A DNA stretch of 26,284 nucleotides, taken from the NCBI GenBank assembly GCA_002796165.1, contig PCWF01000106.1:1-26284 (forward strand), given 5' to 3'. This document shows, one piece after another, positions 6,371 through 15,612 of this stretch (its first letter is position 1; every line of letters starts with the position of its first letter). The notes beneath the pieces are model-generated. The model saw only the letters and a program-made list of their open reading frames with translations. It did not search any database and was not told the origin of the DNA. This DNA is from Nitrospinae bacterium CG11_big_fil_rev_8_21_14_0_20_56_8 (GTDB lineage: Bacteria; Nitrospinota; Nitrospinia; Nitrospinales; VA-1). The position numbers and the translations under genes were made by a program.

Positions 6371-6777
6371 ACCGAATTACTTTGGGACGGTAAGGAGCGG
6401 ATGGCCCGGTCCAGGTTTGCATGGAGACGGCGAAAAAACTGGTGATAGACGGTCAGTCGCGCGTAAATTTCTTCGGCGTTTTGGGTCAGGGGCAAAGTGG
6501 TGAGCTTTTCAAAAGAGGACAGGAGGTCCTTGCAGTCTTCCGACCAGCCCCTCCGTTCGGCGAGGGAAAAACATTCCGCCGGAGACGGGCAGGTTTCCCC
6601 CGTTTCCCCTCCCAGTGCCGCGATGGTCTTGACCGCCAGATCAAAGGTGAAGCGAAACCTCTGAAGCGCCGCATTGCGGTAATAATCCGTTCTCGGCCGG
6701 TTGAGGGAATCCTGCATGTGTTGAATGGACCAATCCAGGTGAGTCAAAAGAACCTGCGCGGGGGTGGGCAATGGCAT
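6367..6777 (-). CDS. Nucleotidyltransferase substrate-binding (HI0074/HEPN-like) protein, orphan
   Basis: 136 aa, all-helical by composition. RNAALQRFRFTFDLAVKTI at 34-52 is the hallmark helix of the HI0074/NTase_sub_bind family (PF08780), which usually pairs with a minimal nucleotidyltransferase (MNT) as a HEPN/MNT toxin-antitoxin-like module. The later ECFSLAERRGWSEDC and NAEEIYARLTVYHQFF also fit. Two oddities: no MNT gene is adjacent, and the place where family members carry an R-x4-6-H motif (usually RNxTSHTY-like) reads FEKLTTLPLTQN, with no Arg or His. It may be a domesticated or inactive remnant. It converges on rdgB with stops overlapping by 4 bp. Confidence 0.7.
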   Translation of the reverse strand: MPLPTPAQVLLTHLDWSIQHMQDSLNRPRTDYYRNAALQRFRFTFDLAVKTIAALGGETGETCPSPAECFSLAERRGWSEDCKDLLSSFEKLTTLPLTQNAEEIYARLTVYHQFFRRLHANLDRAIRSLPSQSNSV

Positions 6778-6914
6778 AAATGGGCGATTGGGTGACGTAT
6801 CCTGCCTCCCGGCGGGCCTTGGGCCGGAAAGGGAAGGGGGATTCGGGAAAATTATATGTCAGGCATTTTACCCTACATTCGTCCCGTGTGGGAGCATTTT
6901 CAAGCTAAGTGTTC

Positions 6915-6943
6915 TTCAATTTGAGGGGTGGGGATGTTATATT
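6915..6943 (+). promoter_or_regulatory. Candidate extended -10 promoter for the DUF1566-acs operon
   Basis: TGTTATATT (6935-6943) is an extended -10 element (TGn plus TATATT). A weak -35 hexamer TTCAAT lies at 6915-6920 with 17-nt spacing. Transcription would begin near 6950, about 60 nt before the DUF1566 start. Confidence 0.35.
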
Positions 6944-7008
6944 GAACGGTCCCGGGCGGGACTGGTCCCCAACACCATCTTTGAATTCGAGAAAGAGAGC
7001 CATAAGTC

Positions 7009-7464
7009 ATGGGTGTCACCGAAAGGTTTGTTTCCAGGAATCCCGAAACCGTCATGGATACTCAAACTAAATTGATGTGGTGCCGAACGGATTCGATGAA
7101 CGATCTTAAAAAATGGGTCAATTATCCGGATTCCGCCGACTACGTTCGGGGGCTCAATGAAAAACGGTTTGCCGGATTCGACGACTGGCGCCTGCCGACG
7201 CAAGCCGAAATGCAGACCTTGTACGATGAAGCCCTGGTGTGTAAGGACCAGTTCGCGAAAGACATCCACATCAGCCCCGTCTTCCACGAAGGGGGGGGAT
7301 TCTCAATGATCGCCCGGCTTGTCGATGGACGATTCCGTACCTGGGTTCTCAACCTCAGGGATGGACAACTCACCCAACCGGATGGTTTGTGGACATTGTC
7401 GGAATCCGCCCGCGCGGTCCGCACGCTGAAACCTGAAGAAATCGCTCAACTTCAAGCCGATTGA
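7009..7464 (+). CDS. DUF1566 (Lcl C-terminal-like) domain protein
   Basis: 151 aa. The order TVMDTQTKLMWCRT, YVRGLNEKRFAGFDDWRLPTQAEMQTLYD, then a C-terminal WTLSES segment matches DUF1566 (PF07603), a domain of unknown biochemical role related in fold to C-type-lectin/FGE-like modules and usually found in exported proteins. Here there is no signal peptide or membrane segment, so the protein looks cytoplasmic. The stop is 13 bp before acetyl-CoA synthetase and both are preceded by the same promoter region, so they are probably co-transcribed. A weak AGAGAG serves as ribosome site. Confidence 0.8.
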   Translation: MGVTERFVSRNPETVMDTQTKLMWCRTDSMNDLKKWVNYPDSADYVRGLNEKRFAGFDDWRLPTQAEMQTLYDEALVCKDQFAKDIHISPVFHEGGGFSMIARLVDGRFRTWVLNLRDGQLTQPDGLWTLSESARAVRTLKPEEIAQLQAD

Positions 7465-7477
7465 AGGAGGATTATAA

Positions 7478-9466
<1,989 letters not shown>

Positions 9467-9482
9467 TGGAGGGCGGAGGCCC

Positions 9483-9788
9483 ATGCCCATTTATATGACG
9501 GCCCGGTTCCGCGTCCGGCGTGGTTCCGTGGAAAAATGCCGGGAAGCTATATGCGAGTTTGTCGAATACATTCGCGCGCACGAGCCGCGGACCCAGGTTT
9601 ATTTTTCCCTCCAGGAAATATCCGATCCCACCCGCATCATGAATATCCTGATCTTCGAAAACGAGGCGGCGTTATTGCTCCACCGCAATTCCCCCGGAGC
9701 GCAGAAATTCACCAGCGTCATTTATCCCGAATGTGTGGAATCCGTCGAGTTTACCGAATACAACGTGATCGCCAACCGCAACGAATGA
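9483..9788 (+). CDS. Small ABM-like (dimeric alpha-beta barrel) protein
   Basis: 101 aa from the ATG at 9483, preceded by GGAGG. The pattern MPIYMTARFRVRRGSVEKCREAI, TQVYFSLQEISDPTRIMNIL, FENEAALLLHRNSPGAQKF, then SVEFTEYNVI fits the antibiotic biosynthesis monooxygenase/YgiN-like ferredoxin fold (PF03992), whose members form dimers and range from cofactor-free monooxygenases to proteins of unknown role. The IFENEAALLLHRNSP segment with a central His is typical. Its place directly after acsA suggests co-expression; no substrate can be inferred. Confidence 0.75.
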   Translation: MPIYMTARFRVRRGSVEKCREAICEFVEYIRAHEPRTQVYFSLQEISDPTRIMNILIFENEAALLLHRNSPGAQKFTSVIYPECVESVEFTEYNVIANRNE

Positions 9789-9842
9789 AATGGAGGGGCG
9801 GGGAGGGGATGCCGGGCGAAAGGATGACCGGAGGTTTTAGTA

Positions 9843-9904
9843 TTGCCTTTTCGGGCAAATCTGGAGGACGTTGGGGTCATGGAGCTGACGATTCAACTCC
9901 ATGA
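9843..9904 (+). terminator. Hairpins after the acs operon, possible terminator
   Basis: TTGCC (9843-9847) pairs with GGCAA (9854-9858). Further on TCATGGAGCTGA (9877-9888) pairs with TCAACTCCATGA (9893-9904) over 12 positions with one mismatch, loop CGAT, followed by C then TTTT. The T-run is short, so termination would be weak or need a factor. Confidence 0.4.
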
Positions 9905-9919
9905 CTTTTCACACCACGT

Positions 9920-9994
9920 GAAAAAAGAGAAGGTCTCCCTCCCTCCCCAAATGCACTAGCGTCCGTATAGCTTTCTTTATCAATGGGATCTGAG
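9920..9994 (-). ncRNA. Candidate short RNA of about 75 nt
   Basis: Predicted only from signals. A near-consensus minus-strand promoter (9 to 35 bases upstream) would start transcription near 9994. About 60 nt on, the minus strand reads a purine-rich GGGAGGGAGGGAGA, a small stem (GAGA-CCT-TCTC, extendable with G-U pairs) and then TTTTTT (9926-9921), which resembles an intrinsic terminator. No ORF fits. It belongs to no RNA family I can name. It could also be a leader or antisense RNA reaching into the 3' end of the acs operon. Confidence 0.3.
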
Positions 9995-10000
9995 GGATCT

Positions 10001-10028
10001 ATTGTAACAATATCCCGCCCGTTGTCAA
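10001..10028 (-). promoter_or_regulatory. Near-consensus sigma-70 promoter reading away from the TPR gene
   Basis: Minus strand: perfect TTGACA (10028-10023), 16-nt spacer, TGT then TACAAT (10006-10001), so both an extended -10 and a 5/6 -10 box. It is the best promoter match I found in the window. It lies downstream of the TPR gene stop and no annotated minus-strand gene follows for over 3 kb, which is why a short RNA is proposed. Confidence 0.5.
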
Positions 10029-10056
10029 ATGAAAAGTATTGATTTCACGTGGAATA

Positions 10057-12450
10057 TTAGCGCGGGGTTGCCGTGGGCCTTGACGAGGGAAGGTCGGGCA
10101 GGGCGGTTTGAGCCAGAGGCAGGGCGCCCCGTTTGCGGATTTTTTGCGCCGCGATCAATTGCTTGACCAAAGCTAAACCCTTATGGGATAAGTTGTTAAG
10201 GGGCTCAAGACGAATCGATTTCATGAATGCTGTCCGGGCTTCCGTCAGACGATTGAGTTTCAGGTAAGCCCAGGCCAGGCCGTCTTGCGCGTCCGCTTGA
10301 TCGAGGGTGCGTTCGAGTTCCTGGGTGAACAGGGCGATGGCTTCCGGATAATTTCCCTGCAACAGGTAAGCCCGGCCCAGCTTCGTGCGGGCGGTGGTTT
10401 CCATCTCGAAGGGGGCGATGGCGCTGGTGCCCGCGATTTTTTCCACGATGGGGACGGGCTCGGGATTCAAAGCCAGCACCTGTTGGAGGTAGCGGGTGGC
10501 CTCCTTGTAATCTCCCAGCCGGTAGTAATTATATGCCAGGCCCAAACGGGCGTTTGATTTGTTGGGTTGGCGCTCCAGGGCGATGTTGAACATTTCGATC
10601 GAACGGTCGTGCCGGCCCAGGTGATAGTAAGCCCATCCAAAGCGGTTGTACACCTGCCAGCCGAACCGCTCCTGCCGCAGGAGGTCCTGGAAATCCAGGG
10701 TCATGGCAAATTCCGGATCGAGTGAAATGGATTTTACGAAGTACTCCACCGCCAGGTCGGGATTTTTCAACCCGTAATGGATCCACCCCATCCCCATGTA
10801 GATCGAGGCGCGGAGGGGGTAATCCTTGAGGTTGCGCTCGAAATACTCCATGGCTTCCCGGGCGGGCCAGCTTTTCTGAATGCTTCGGTCCAGTTTGTAG
10901 GCGACCTCCTGGTTTTCCGGATGGGCCGCGTAGAAAATTTTGAGGTATTGGGCGGCGGTTTTGTAATCCTCCAGATTGAAATAGGAGAGTCCCACCCCCC
11001 GGGCCGATTCCAGGCGGTATTCATCGAATTCCATGGCACGCAGGAACTTGGCGGCCGCAAGACCGTATTGATGCTTGTGGTACAGAGTCCATCCCAGTCC
11101 TTTGTAGGCCGAAGCCAGGGGCCGGTCCAGCGAGGCCCCGGCGCCCCGTTCTTCGATATAGTCCAGGTAAACCTGGGTGGCCGTCTTGTAGTCCGCCTTT
11201 TTCAAGTGGAGGTCGGCCTCATAGAGTGCCGCTTCCCTGACTTTGCGAATTTGTTCCAATCCGTTGACCGCGGCCTCGTTATCCGGTTCCAGATCCAGCG
11301 CCTTCTGAAACTTGGAACGGGCGGCGTCGAACGCGTCCCTTTTGAGATCGAGCCGGGCCAGTTGCACCTGGGGATGCGGCCAGCGCGGGAATTCCCGGGT
11401 CAACTTTTGAAACTCATCTTGGGCAATCGCGTCTTTCCCCATTTCATAATAGTAATTGGCGTATTCGGCCTGCTTTTTCTTGAAATCCATCACTTCCCTC
11501 ATTCCCGTCCTGGCCCCGGGGAAGGTGGGATAACTCCGCAGTATTTTTTCGAACAATTCTTCCGCCTTTCGCACCTGGCGGTTCTGGAGATAGCTCCAAG
11601 CCAAACCGTTCGTGGCGTCCGGAGAGTGTTCCAGATTCAAATCCATGGATTCGAACAGTTTGAGAGCCTTGGTGAATGAACCGGTCCGGTAATATTCCCA
11701 GGCTTTTTCCAGATCTTCCTTTGGCTCAAGAGGAGCAAGTCCCATGAGGGTTCCGGGATATCGGGGATGCTCCACGGGGAGGGCGAACAGGGAAACCTCG
11801 TTCGGCCGGAACGACACGAGATTGACCCTCGGGTCGAGATCGTCGATGTGCCAGCGTTGCCAGATTTCGAAAACTTCGTCCGTCTGGCGCGGGTTGTATA
11901 TCTTTTGAAATTCGCTTCGGGCTTTTGTAATCAGGCCGAGGGCAAGGTGGCAGAATCCTTTTCCCTTGCGAATGTGCCAGGAGTTGGGTCCCGCCAACGC
12001 TTCCGCCCGGTCGAAGGTTTCCACGGCAAGTTCGTACTGTTTGAGGGCAAAATAGGTCCAGGCCATGCCGACCAACGGATCCACCGATTTTCGGGAAAAA
12101 CTATGGGCGCGTTGGAAAGCCACCAGCGCCTTGTCGTAACGCTTTCCGTAAAAATAAGTCCAGGGAAGAAGTTCGACGGCGGTTGCATTAGCCGGATATT
12201 CCATGATGGTTTTCTTCAGGTAATATTCCGCCACTTCATACTTGTTCAGCTTAAACTGGTTGCGGGCGAATTCAAGGTCCTCCAGCGATGGAGTCAGGCG
12301 CACCTTCACCGATTTTTCCGTAGCCGAAAGAAGTTCCCGCGTGCTTTGATAGGTTTTTTCCAGGGTGGAACATCCCCAGGAAGGAACGACAAGAGAAAGG
12401 CAAAGGAAGGCTAGCGCGCCTCGCTTTATTTTTTGGTAGAATATTCGCAT
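10057..12450 (-). CDS. Large TPR-repeat lipoprotein, function unknown
   Basis: 797 aa from the ATG at 12450, chosen because it places a basic N-terminus and hydrophobic stretch (KRGALAFLCLSLVVPSWGC) at the front; C27 would be the lipidated Cys, although SWGC is a loose lipobox. A start further upstream (to 12528) would bury the signal. From about residue 60 to the end the protein is built of tetratricopeptide repeats, visible as recurring W-x2-Y/G-x-L...A-x2-F...P motifs (for example GLAWSYLQNRQVRKAEELFE and GMGWIHYGLKNPDLAVEYF). It is probably a periplasm-facing scaffold for protein-protein contacts. It is divergent from another lipoprotein gene (FGE-like) across 194 bp. Partner and role are unknown. 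Confidence 0.8.
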   Translation of the reverse strand: MRIFYQKIKRGALAFLCLSLVVPSWGCSTLEKTYQSTRELLSATEKSVKVRLTPSLEDLEFARNQFKLNKYEVAEYYLKKTIMEYPANATAVELLPWTYFYGKRYDKALVAFQRAHSFSRKSVDPLVGMAWTYFALKQYELAVETFDRAEALAGPNSWHIRKGKGFCHLALGLITKARSEFQKIYNPRQTDEVFEIWQRWHIDDLDPRVNLVSFRPNEVSLFALPVEHPRYPGTLMGLAPLEPKEDLEKAWEYYRTGSFTKALKLFESMDLNLEHSPDATNGLAWSYLQNRQVRKAEELFEKILRSYPTFPGARTGMREVMDFKKKQAEYANYYYEMGKDAIAQDEFQKLTREFPRWPHPQVQLARLDLKRDAFDAARSKFQKALDLEPDNEAAVNGLEQIRKVREAALYEADLHLKKADYKTATQVYLDYIEERGAGASLDRPLASAYKGLGWTLYHKHQYGLAAAKFLRAMEFDEYRLESARGVGLSYFNLEDYKTAAQYLKIFYAAHPENQEVAYKLDRSIQKSWPAREAMEYFERNLKDYPLRASIYMGMGWIHYGLKNPDLAVEYFVKSISLDPEFAMTLDFQDLLRQERFGWQVYNRFGWAYYHLGRHDRSIEMFNIALERQPNKSNARLGLAYNYYRLGDYKEATRYLQQVLALNPEPVPIVEKIAGTSAIAPFEMETTARTKLGRAYLLQGNYPEAIALFTQELERTLDQADAQDGLAWAYLKLNRLTEARTAFMKSIRLEPLNNLSHKGLALVKQLIAAQKIRKRGALPLAQTALPDLPSSRPTATPR

Positions 12451-12500
12451 TTCCAGAATGGCGTGGCCCAGACGATTCACGGGTTCAGGGATCCAAAGTG

Positions 12501-12528
12501 TTTTTACATTTATCGGCAGTTTAATCAA
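12501..12528 (-). promoter_or_regulatory. Possible promoter of the TPR lipoprotein gene
   Basis: Minus strand TTGATT (12528-12523), 16-nt spacer, TAAAAA (12506-12501). The start would be near 12494, about 44 nt before the ATG. Both hexamers are imperfect. Confidence 0.25.
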
Positions 12529-12585
12529 AAGTTTGAGGTTTTTCCTCGGGTTTCGAAACTGAAACGGGGAAAAGTTACATTTTTG

Positions 12586-12613
12586 TTGTAATCCGGCGGT
12601 TAAATGTTAGTAT
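12586..12613 (+). promoter_or_regulatory. Possible promoter of the FGE-like lipoprotein gene
   Basis: TTGTAA (12586-12591), 16-nt spacer, TAGTAT (12608-12613) with TG one base upstream (extended -10). The start would be near 12620, leaving a leader of about 25 nt without Shine-Dalgarno. Confidence 0.4.
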
Positions 12614-12644
12614 TTTCCCTTTGGTTTGCCACGATTCAATCCGC

Positions 12645-13583
12645 ATGAATTTTAATAAACTCCTTATTTTAAATATACTTCTGGTTATTCTGGGAGCCTG
12701 TTCCCAAGGCGATAAGTCCGAGCCTCAAGTCGAGGTCCCCACGTCCGCCGAGGAAGAAACCGCTTCTGTGTCCGGGGAGGGAGTCGGCCTTCCCCACGAA
12801 GTCATTCCCGTTCAGTTGACTCCCGAGCAGGAGAAAAAAGCCAAAGCGGCGCCGGAGGGGATGCAATTCATTCCCGGCGGATGTTTTGTCATGGGCAACA
12901 ATTTTGCCCAGGAGGATGAGCGGCCCGAACACGAAGTTTGCGTGGATGATTTCTTTATCGACAAAACCGAGGTGACTCAAGCCCGCTGGGAGAAGGTGAT
13001 GGGATTCAACCCATCGAAATTCATCGATCCCAACCGCCCGGTCGAGCAGGTCAATTTTTATGATGTCGAACGGTTCGTTAAGAAATCCGCAGGCAATTGC
13101 CGTCTGCCCACCGAGGCGGAATGGGAATACGCCGCTTCGGGAGGGGTCCAGACCCGGTATTACTGGGGCAATATGATGGATGACAATTACGCCTGGTACA
13201 TGGACAACTCCGGAGGGACCACGCATCCCGTGGGGCAGAAAAAGATCAACCAATATGGGTTGTACGACATGATGGGTAACGTGTGGGAATGGACCAATGA
13301 CTGGTGGGAGGCTCTTTATCAGGTGCGCGAAAAAGAGAATCCCCAAGGCCCGGCACAAGGGGAGTTCAAGGTGGTCCGGGGCGGATCGTTCGATTCCTCT
13401 GCCGGGGCGTTGCGGGCGACCAACCGCACCTGGCTCCATCCCAAGAACCGCGTGTTCCCGAAAGTCACCACTTACGGGCAAACCATGAACGAAGTGTTCA
13501 ATTACATCGGCTTCCGGTGTGCCCGGTCCTTGAACCCCAAAGCAACTCCTCCTGCGCCCGTCCCGCCCAAGAGCGCCACCTGA
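12645..13583 (+). CDS. Lipoprotein with formylglycine-generating enzyme (SUMF1/FGE) fold
   Basis: 312 aa from the ATG at 12645. A good lipoprotein signal ends LVILGAC with C19 (LGAC lipobox), followed by a Glu/Pro/Ser-rich linker to about residue 70. Then the FGE-sulfatase domain (PF03781): MQFIPGGCFVMGNN, EVCVDDFFIDKTEVTQARW, CRLPTEAEWEYAASGG, YDMMGNVWEWTNDWW, VVRGGSFD, and terminal GFRCAR. True sulfatase-activating FGEs have a Cys pair in a SYCYRYRC-like stretch after the RGGS motif; here it reads AGALRATNRTW, with no Cys, so formylglycine formation is unlikely. Many such bacterial proteins have unknown roles. The gene is divergent from the TPR lipoprotein. Confidence 0.88.
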   Translation: MNFNKLLILNILLVILGACSQGDKSEPQVEVPTSAEEETASVSGEGVGLPHEVIPVQLTPEQEKKAKAAPEGMQFIPGGCFVMGNNFAQEDERPEHEVCVDDFFIDKTEVTQARWEKVMGFNPSKFIDPNRPVEQVNFYDVERFVKKSAGNCRLPTEAEWEYAASGGVQTRYYWGNMMDDNYAWYMDNSGGTTHPVGQKKINQYGLYDMMGNVWEWTNDWWEALYQVREKENPQGPAQGEFKVVRGGSFDSSAGALRATNRTWLHPKNRVFPKVTTYGQTMNEVFNYIGFRCARSLNPKATPPAPVPPKSAT

Positions 13584-13694
13584 TTTTTCCCAAGCCGGCG
13601 GGGCCTCATATCCCTGGAACCTAAAACCTCCGGAGAATGTACCCTTCGCTCCTTCTACCTGTTTCCATCCCGAAATCCTGAGACTCAAATCGTT

Positions 13695-13721
13695 AAATTC
13701 AGACTTATCCTGTTTGAATTT
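13695..13721. terminator. AT-rich hairpin between convergent genes
   Basis: AAATTCA (13695-13701) and TGAATTT (13715-13721) form a perfect 7-bp stem with a 13-base loop, between the ends of the FGE-like gene (plus) and fur (minus). It could act as a weak terminator in both directions; the AT-rich stem makes this uncertain. Confidence 0.25.
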
Positions 13722-13748
13722 TAAAGCCGGAGAGGGTTTTTGGGCGTT

Positions 13749-14177
13749 TCAGCGGCACTCCGAGCAGAGCCCGAAGATGTCCAGCTTATGCGAGGTGATG
13801 GTGAACCCGTTGCGGGACGCCACTTCTTCCTGGAATTTTTCGATGAGGGGATGGTTGAACTCGATGATCTTGCCGCACTCGGTACAGATCATGTGATCGT
13901 GATGGCTGTGCATGTACCGGTGTTCGTAGCGTTTCTGGCCGTCGCCAAAATCCAGTTCCGAAGCCAGTTGGCTGTGGGTGAGAAGACTCAGGGTCCGGTA
14001 CACCGTGGCCAGCCCGATTTTGGGATCCTTCTGGGTCACGATGCGGTAGAGCTCTTCCGCGCTGACGTGTTTTTCACATTCCAAAAAGGCGTTGAGAACC
14101 GCACGGCGTTGCCGGGTTATCTTGAGATTGTTCTGCTGAATATAATCTTCGAGAACCTGTAACTCTTTACTGGACAT
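13749..14177 (-). CDS. fur: Fur-family metal-responsive transcriptional regulator
   Basis: 142 aa, normal length. N-terminal winged helix with recognition helix GLATVYRTLSLL (about 55-66) after KITRQRRAVLNAF. C-terminal dimer/metal domain holds HRYMHSHHDHMICTECGKIIEF, with the His cluster of the regulatory metal site and CTEC, then CSEC at the end; the two CxxC pairs form the structural zinc site. This pattern suits Fur itself, but PerR- or Zur-like specificity cannot be excluded from sequence alone. It is the last gene of the minus-strand run after hisS, 77 bp downstream, but has its own promoter in that gap. No Shine-Dalgarno is visible. Confidence 0.9.
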   Translation of the reverse strand: MSSKELQVLEDYIQQNNLKITRQRRAVLNAFLECEKHVSAEELYRIVTQKDPKIGLATVYRTLSLLTHSQLASELDFGDGQKRYEHRYMHSHHDHMICTECGKIIEFNHPLIEKFQEEVASRNGFTITSHKLDIFGLCSECR

Positions 14178-14193
14178 GGCGTAACGAAGTTTT

Positions 14194-14239
14194 TGATAAT
14201 GTTTGCCGACACCATATCATGTCCCTCCGATCCGGTCAA
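14194..14239 (-). promoter_or_regulatory. fur promoter with a possible Fur half-site
   Basis: Minus strand TTGACC (14239-14234), 17-nt spacer, TATGGT (14216-14211) with TGA just upstream (extended -10). Start near 14204. A perfect half of the Fur box, TGATAAT read on the plus strand, lies at 14194-14200 inside the early transcript; the other half does not match. Autoregulation is possible. Confidence 0.45.
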
Positions 14240-14254
14240 TGAATCCTTTAATCC

Positions 14255-15532
14255 TTATGGAGTCTCCCCCGATCCCAGGAGGGTGAACAGGGATTCAAGT
14301 CCCGCTTCGGTGGCATGGATTTCCGTCTGGTTTCCGTCCTGCATGTTTTTGAGCAGGTATTTGTTTTCCCGGATTTCGTTTTCGCCGAGGATGAGAACAA
14401 AACGGGCGTCGGATTTGTTGGCCTTGCGCATCTGACTTTTCATGCTTCCTTCCTCGTAATCCCGTTCGACGGCCATCCCCTTGCTTCGCAGGGTCTGAAC
14501 CAGTTGGAACCCGGTTTTCCGGGCTTCCGGACCGAGGCTGACCACGAAGAGGTCGGGTTTGCGGTTCACCGTCGACGGGCCCTCGAAGGGGATGATGGAA
14601 ATCAGCCGTTCCATTCCCAGGGCGAATCCGAAACAGGGAGTCGGGGGACCGTCAAATTCCTCCACGAGCGAGTCGTAGCGTCCGCCGCCGCAGATGGCGT
14701 CCTGCGCGCCCAGTTTTTCCGATTTCACCTCGAACGTGGTGCGCGAATAATAATCCAGTCCGCGCACCAGCAGGGGGTTGATGGACCACGCGAACGGGCT
14801 CATATCGAGAAACGACTGGACCTCTGCAAAATTGGATCGGCAGGTTTCGCACAGGTGGTCTTTGGTTTTCGGGAGGTCACGGGCGATTTCCACGCATTGG
14901 GGCGTCTTGCAGTCGAGAATGCGCAGAGGATTGCGCTCGTAGCGGGCGTTGCAGTTCGGGCAAAGACTGGACAACCGTTCGCGGATCCGGTCTTTCAAAA
15001 TCTCCCGGTACCCCGGCCGGCAGGCAGGGCACCCCAGGCTGTTGATTTGCAGTTCCAGCCCCATCAGTCCCAGACGGCTGAAAAATTCCATCAGCATGAG
15101 CATCACTTCCGCGTCGATCATCGGGTTGCCCGAGCCCATGGCCTCGACGCCGATCTGGTAAAACTGCCGGAACCGTCCCGCCTGCGGCCGCTCGTAACGA
15201 AACATGGGGCCCGCATAGTAGAGCTTGACCACGCCGGGCGGATTGTACAACTTATGCTCGACGTAACTGCGCACGACCGATGCCGTACCTTCGGGCCGCA
15301 GGGTGATCTGCTCTCCACCGCGGTCGGTGAAAGTGTACATCTCCTTTTCGACGATGTCGGTGGTTTCCCCGATGCCGCGTGCGAACAGACCGGTTTTTTC
15401 GAAGATCGGGACCCGGATCTCCTTGAATCCGTATCGGTGAAATACCTGCGCGGCAATCTGTTCCACCCATTGCCATTTTTCCACTTCACCGGGAAGAATG
15501 TCTTTGACGCCGCGAATACTTTGAATTTTCAT
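14255..15532 (-). CDS. hisS: Histidyl-tRNA synthetase
   Basis: 425 aa. Class II aminoacyl-tRNA synthetase that charges tRNA-His. Motif 2 is FRYERPQAGRFRQF (111-124), the histidine-specific loop is LVRGLDYYSRTTFEV (about 258-272), and motif 3 contains ALGMERL. The C-terminal anticodon-binding domain starts near PDLFVVSLG. An insertion domain at 165-235 carries four Cys pairs (C168/C171, C191/C194, C208/C213, C228/C231) that could bind zinc; similar Cys-rich insertions occur in many bacterial HisRS. The gene lies 80 bp after fbp. The ATG has no Shine-Dalgarno, and I see no T-box leader. Confidence 0.97.
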   Translation of the reverse strand: MKIQSIRGVKDILPGEVEKWQWVEQIAAQVFHRYGFKEIRVPIFEKTGLFARGIGETTDIVEKEMYTFTDRGGEQITLRPEGTASVVRSYVEHKLYNPPGVVKLYYAGPMFRYERPQAGRFRQFYQIGVEAMGSGNPMIDAEVMLMLMEFFSRLGLMGLELQINSLGCPACRPGYREILKDRIRERLSSLCPNCNARYERNPLRILDCKTPQCVEIARDLPKTKDHLCETCRSNFAEVQSFLDMSPFAWSINPLLVRGLDYYSRTTFEVKSEKLGAQDAICGGGRYDSLVEEFDGPPTPCFGFALGMERLISIIPFEGPSTVNRKPDLFVVSLGPEARKTGFQLVQTLRSKGMAVERDYEEGSMKSQMRKANKSDARFVLILGENEIRENKYLLKNMQDGNQTEIHATEAGLESLFTLLGSGETP

Positions 15533-15549
15533 TGTGGTTGGAGAGGATC

Positions 15550-15576
15550 AACACCGGCTGAAGCGCCGAGGGTGTT
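15550..15576. other. Hairpin between fbp and hisS
   Basis: AACAC plus CGGC (15550-15558) pair with GCCG plus GTGTT (15565-15576), with a 3-base bulge and a 6-base loop. It sits 18 nt before the hisS start. There is no U-tract, so it could be a leader fold for hisS or the end of the fbp message. Confidence 0.25.
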
Positions 15577-15612
15577 CGTAAATATCCCGGGAATTCGCCT
15601 GGCTCCGCGATG

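Noticed and set aside
6764..7075. 103-codon plus-strand frame before the DUF1566 gene
   Set aside because: It overlaps the predicted promoter and the start of the DUF1566 gene, and the product looks random.
15533..15612. T-box riboswitch before hisS
   Set aside because: The 80-bp gap is too short and lacks the conserved T-box sequence; only a simple hairpin is present.
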